Assembly: GCA_959018155.1 (NCBI GenBank)
Contig: CAUEKH010000142.1
Coordinates: forward strand, 1-6,595
Reading direction: 5' to 3'
Length of the DNA: 6,595 nucleotides
Source of the DNA: an uncultured Hungatella sp.
Lineage (GTDB): Bacteria > Bacillota > Clostridia > Lachnospirales > Lachnospiraceae
Of the stretch, positions 6,574 to 6,595 are shown piece by piece. Position 1 is the stretch's first letter. Each line of letters begins with the position of its first letter. The position numbers were made by a program, and so were the translations under genes. The notes below the pieces were generated by a model. That model searched no databases and had not been told where the DNA came from. It saw only the letters and a program-made list of their open reading frames with translations.

Positions 6574-6595
6574 AGAAGATTGTGTTATTCGAGAT

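Overview
The window (about 6.6 kb, moderate GC, every gene on the + strand) looks like chromosomal DNA of an anaerobic gut-type Firmicute, most likely a Lachnospiraceae / Clostridium-cluster XIVa organism. This is an inference from gene content: a domain-permuted family 3 glycosidase of the Butyrivibrio/Ruminococcus kind, an AAA ATPase of the DUF4143 type, a DUF2809 membrane protein, and strong GGAGG-type ribosome binding sites. No RNA gene, CRISPR array, insertion sequence or phage gene is visible.

Layout. Positions 1-626 are one reading frame that is open to the left edge. Its first ~234 bases are thirteen head-to-tail copies of an 18-bp purine-rich repeat, encoding a highly charged hexapeptide array (A-E-D-R-E-R type). 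It runs straight into a four-helix DUF2809 membrane domain. The true start probably lies left of the window. After a 92-bp gap with a good sigma-A-like promoter comes a two-gene sugar operon. It holds an FGGY-family xylulokinase (xylB, 719-2230), overlapped by 8 bp by a 992-residue family 3 glycoside hydrolase (2223-5201). The hydrolase has the reversed domain order (C-type sandwich first, TIM barrel later). It also carries a low-complexity Gly/Ser/Asp insertion built from four 36-bp tandem repeats. A 13-bp perfect hairpin and an abutting promoter separate this operon from a monocistronic AAA ATPase / DUF4143 protein (5359-6573).

How the genes work together. Neither sugar enzyme has a signal peptide, so the operon is best read as intracellular: the GH3 enzyme cleaves imported short beta-xylosides or beta-glucosides, and XylB phosphorylates D-xylulose for the pentose phosphate pathway. 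Xylose isomerase and a transporter are not in the window and would have to be encoded elsewhere. The DUF2809 and ATPase genes flank the operon with no evident functional link.

The most unusual signal is two unrelated, in-frame coding minisatellites (18 bp and 36 bp) in neighbouring genes. Both preserve frame, so they should give length-variable proteins rather than on/off switching. I did not find convincing evidence for an entirely new multi-gene system.
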